Shown here piece by piece: positions 54,995 through 55,035 of a stretch of 55,035 nt of DNA (within the stretch, counting starts at the first letter, position 1; the number at the start of each line of letters is the position of its first letter). A program made the position numbers and the translations under genes. The stretch is from Burkholderiaceae bacterium (GTDB taxonomy: Bacteria > Pseudomonadota > Gammaproteobacteria > Burkholderiales > Burkholderiaceae_C), in contig JAEUOU010000012.1 of the NCBI GenBank assembly GCA_016790575.1, positions 1-55,035 of the forward strand. The letters are read 5' to 3'. A model generated the notes under the pieces. The model did no database searches. It worked only from the letters and a program-made list of their open reading frames with translations, and was not told the origin of the DNA.

Positions 54995-55035
54995 TTACTT
55001 GGCCTTGATCACCAGGTTGACGATGTCGGAGTAGA
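54995..55035 (-). CDS. 3' end of an unidentified gene
   Basis: Only the last 13 codons are visible, reading YSDIVNLVIKAK and a TAA. The hairpin downstream and clean reading frame suggest a real gene end, but the fragment is too short for a family to be named. Confidence 0.4.
   Translation of the reverse strand, partial: YSDIVNLVIKAK

Noticed and set aside
54250..55008. 252-codon plus-strand open frame
   Set aside because: Antisense to the transposase remnant and crosses the repeat copy and the terminator hairpin.

Overview
The window reads as the chromosome of a high-GC betaproteobacterium of the order Burkholderiales, most like the family Comamonadaceae. The evidence is the gene orders (gpmA-ctpA-moeB, rhodanese-grxC-secB-gpsA, panC-panB-scpA), the aerobic benzoyl-CoA (box) pathway, the Bug-type binding protein and the Tat-exported formate dehydrogenase cluster. 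No rRNA, tRNA or CRISPR array was seen. Both ends cut through genes: a sulfatase on the left and an unidentified minus-strand gene on the right.

Layout. 1-3.2 kb: sulfatase and Bug solute-binding protein, divergent from a MarR regulator and a secreted nuclease. 3.3-17.7 kb: housekeeping genes (moeB, ctpA, gpmA, rhodanese, grxC, secB, gpsA, panC, panB, scpA, DUF3460, BamE-like lipoprotein, SulP transporter, metG, apbC/mrp). 17.7-25.1 kb: benzoate module, with benzoate-CoA ligase divergent from boxR-boxC-boxB-boxA. Both promoters carry ATGCAT palindromes that look like BoxR operators. 25.2-44.7 kb: formate metabolism. It holds maturation proteins (DUF3305, DUF3306, a poly-ferredoxin, a TorD-like chaperone), a histidine kinase/sigma-54 activator pair, a Tat-exported membrane-bound formate dehydrogenase with small accessory proteins, fdhD, and a cytoplasmic NAD-type formate dehydrogenase with a fused FdsG-FdsB subunit. 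BoxC chemistry releases formate, so the neighbouring formate dehydrogenases plausibly recover its electrons.

44.7-47.0 kb looks like a decayed chromosomal integron. It has a truncated integrase start, a putative attI, and three minus-strand cassette-like modules with attC-like ends. Two modules are toxin-antitoxin pairs (BrnT/BrnA; RelE-like/HTH) in which both toxins are broken and both antitoxins are intact. 47.0-53.1 kb: accessory metabolism (flavin reductase-like protein, serine hydrolase, SbtA/SbtB bicarbonate pair, XRE regulator, DUF2834, porin, DUF3297). 53.3-54.2 kb: a second, isolated cassette-like unit with a clean 55-bp attC, followed by a 5'-truncated IS1182-like transposase.

Eight copies of one roughly 45-bp dispersed repeat occur across the window. 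Four lie between convergent genes, one lies in frame inside the fused fds gene, and one abuts the transposase remnant.
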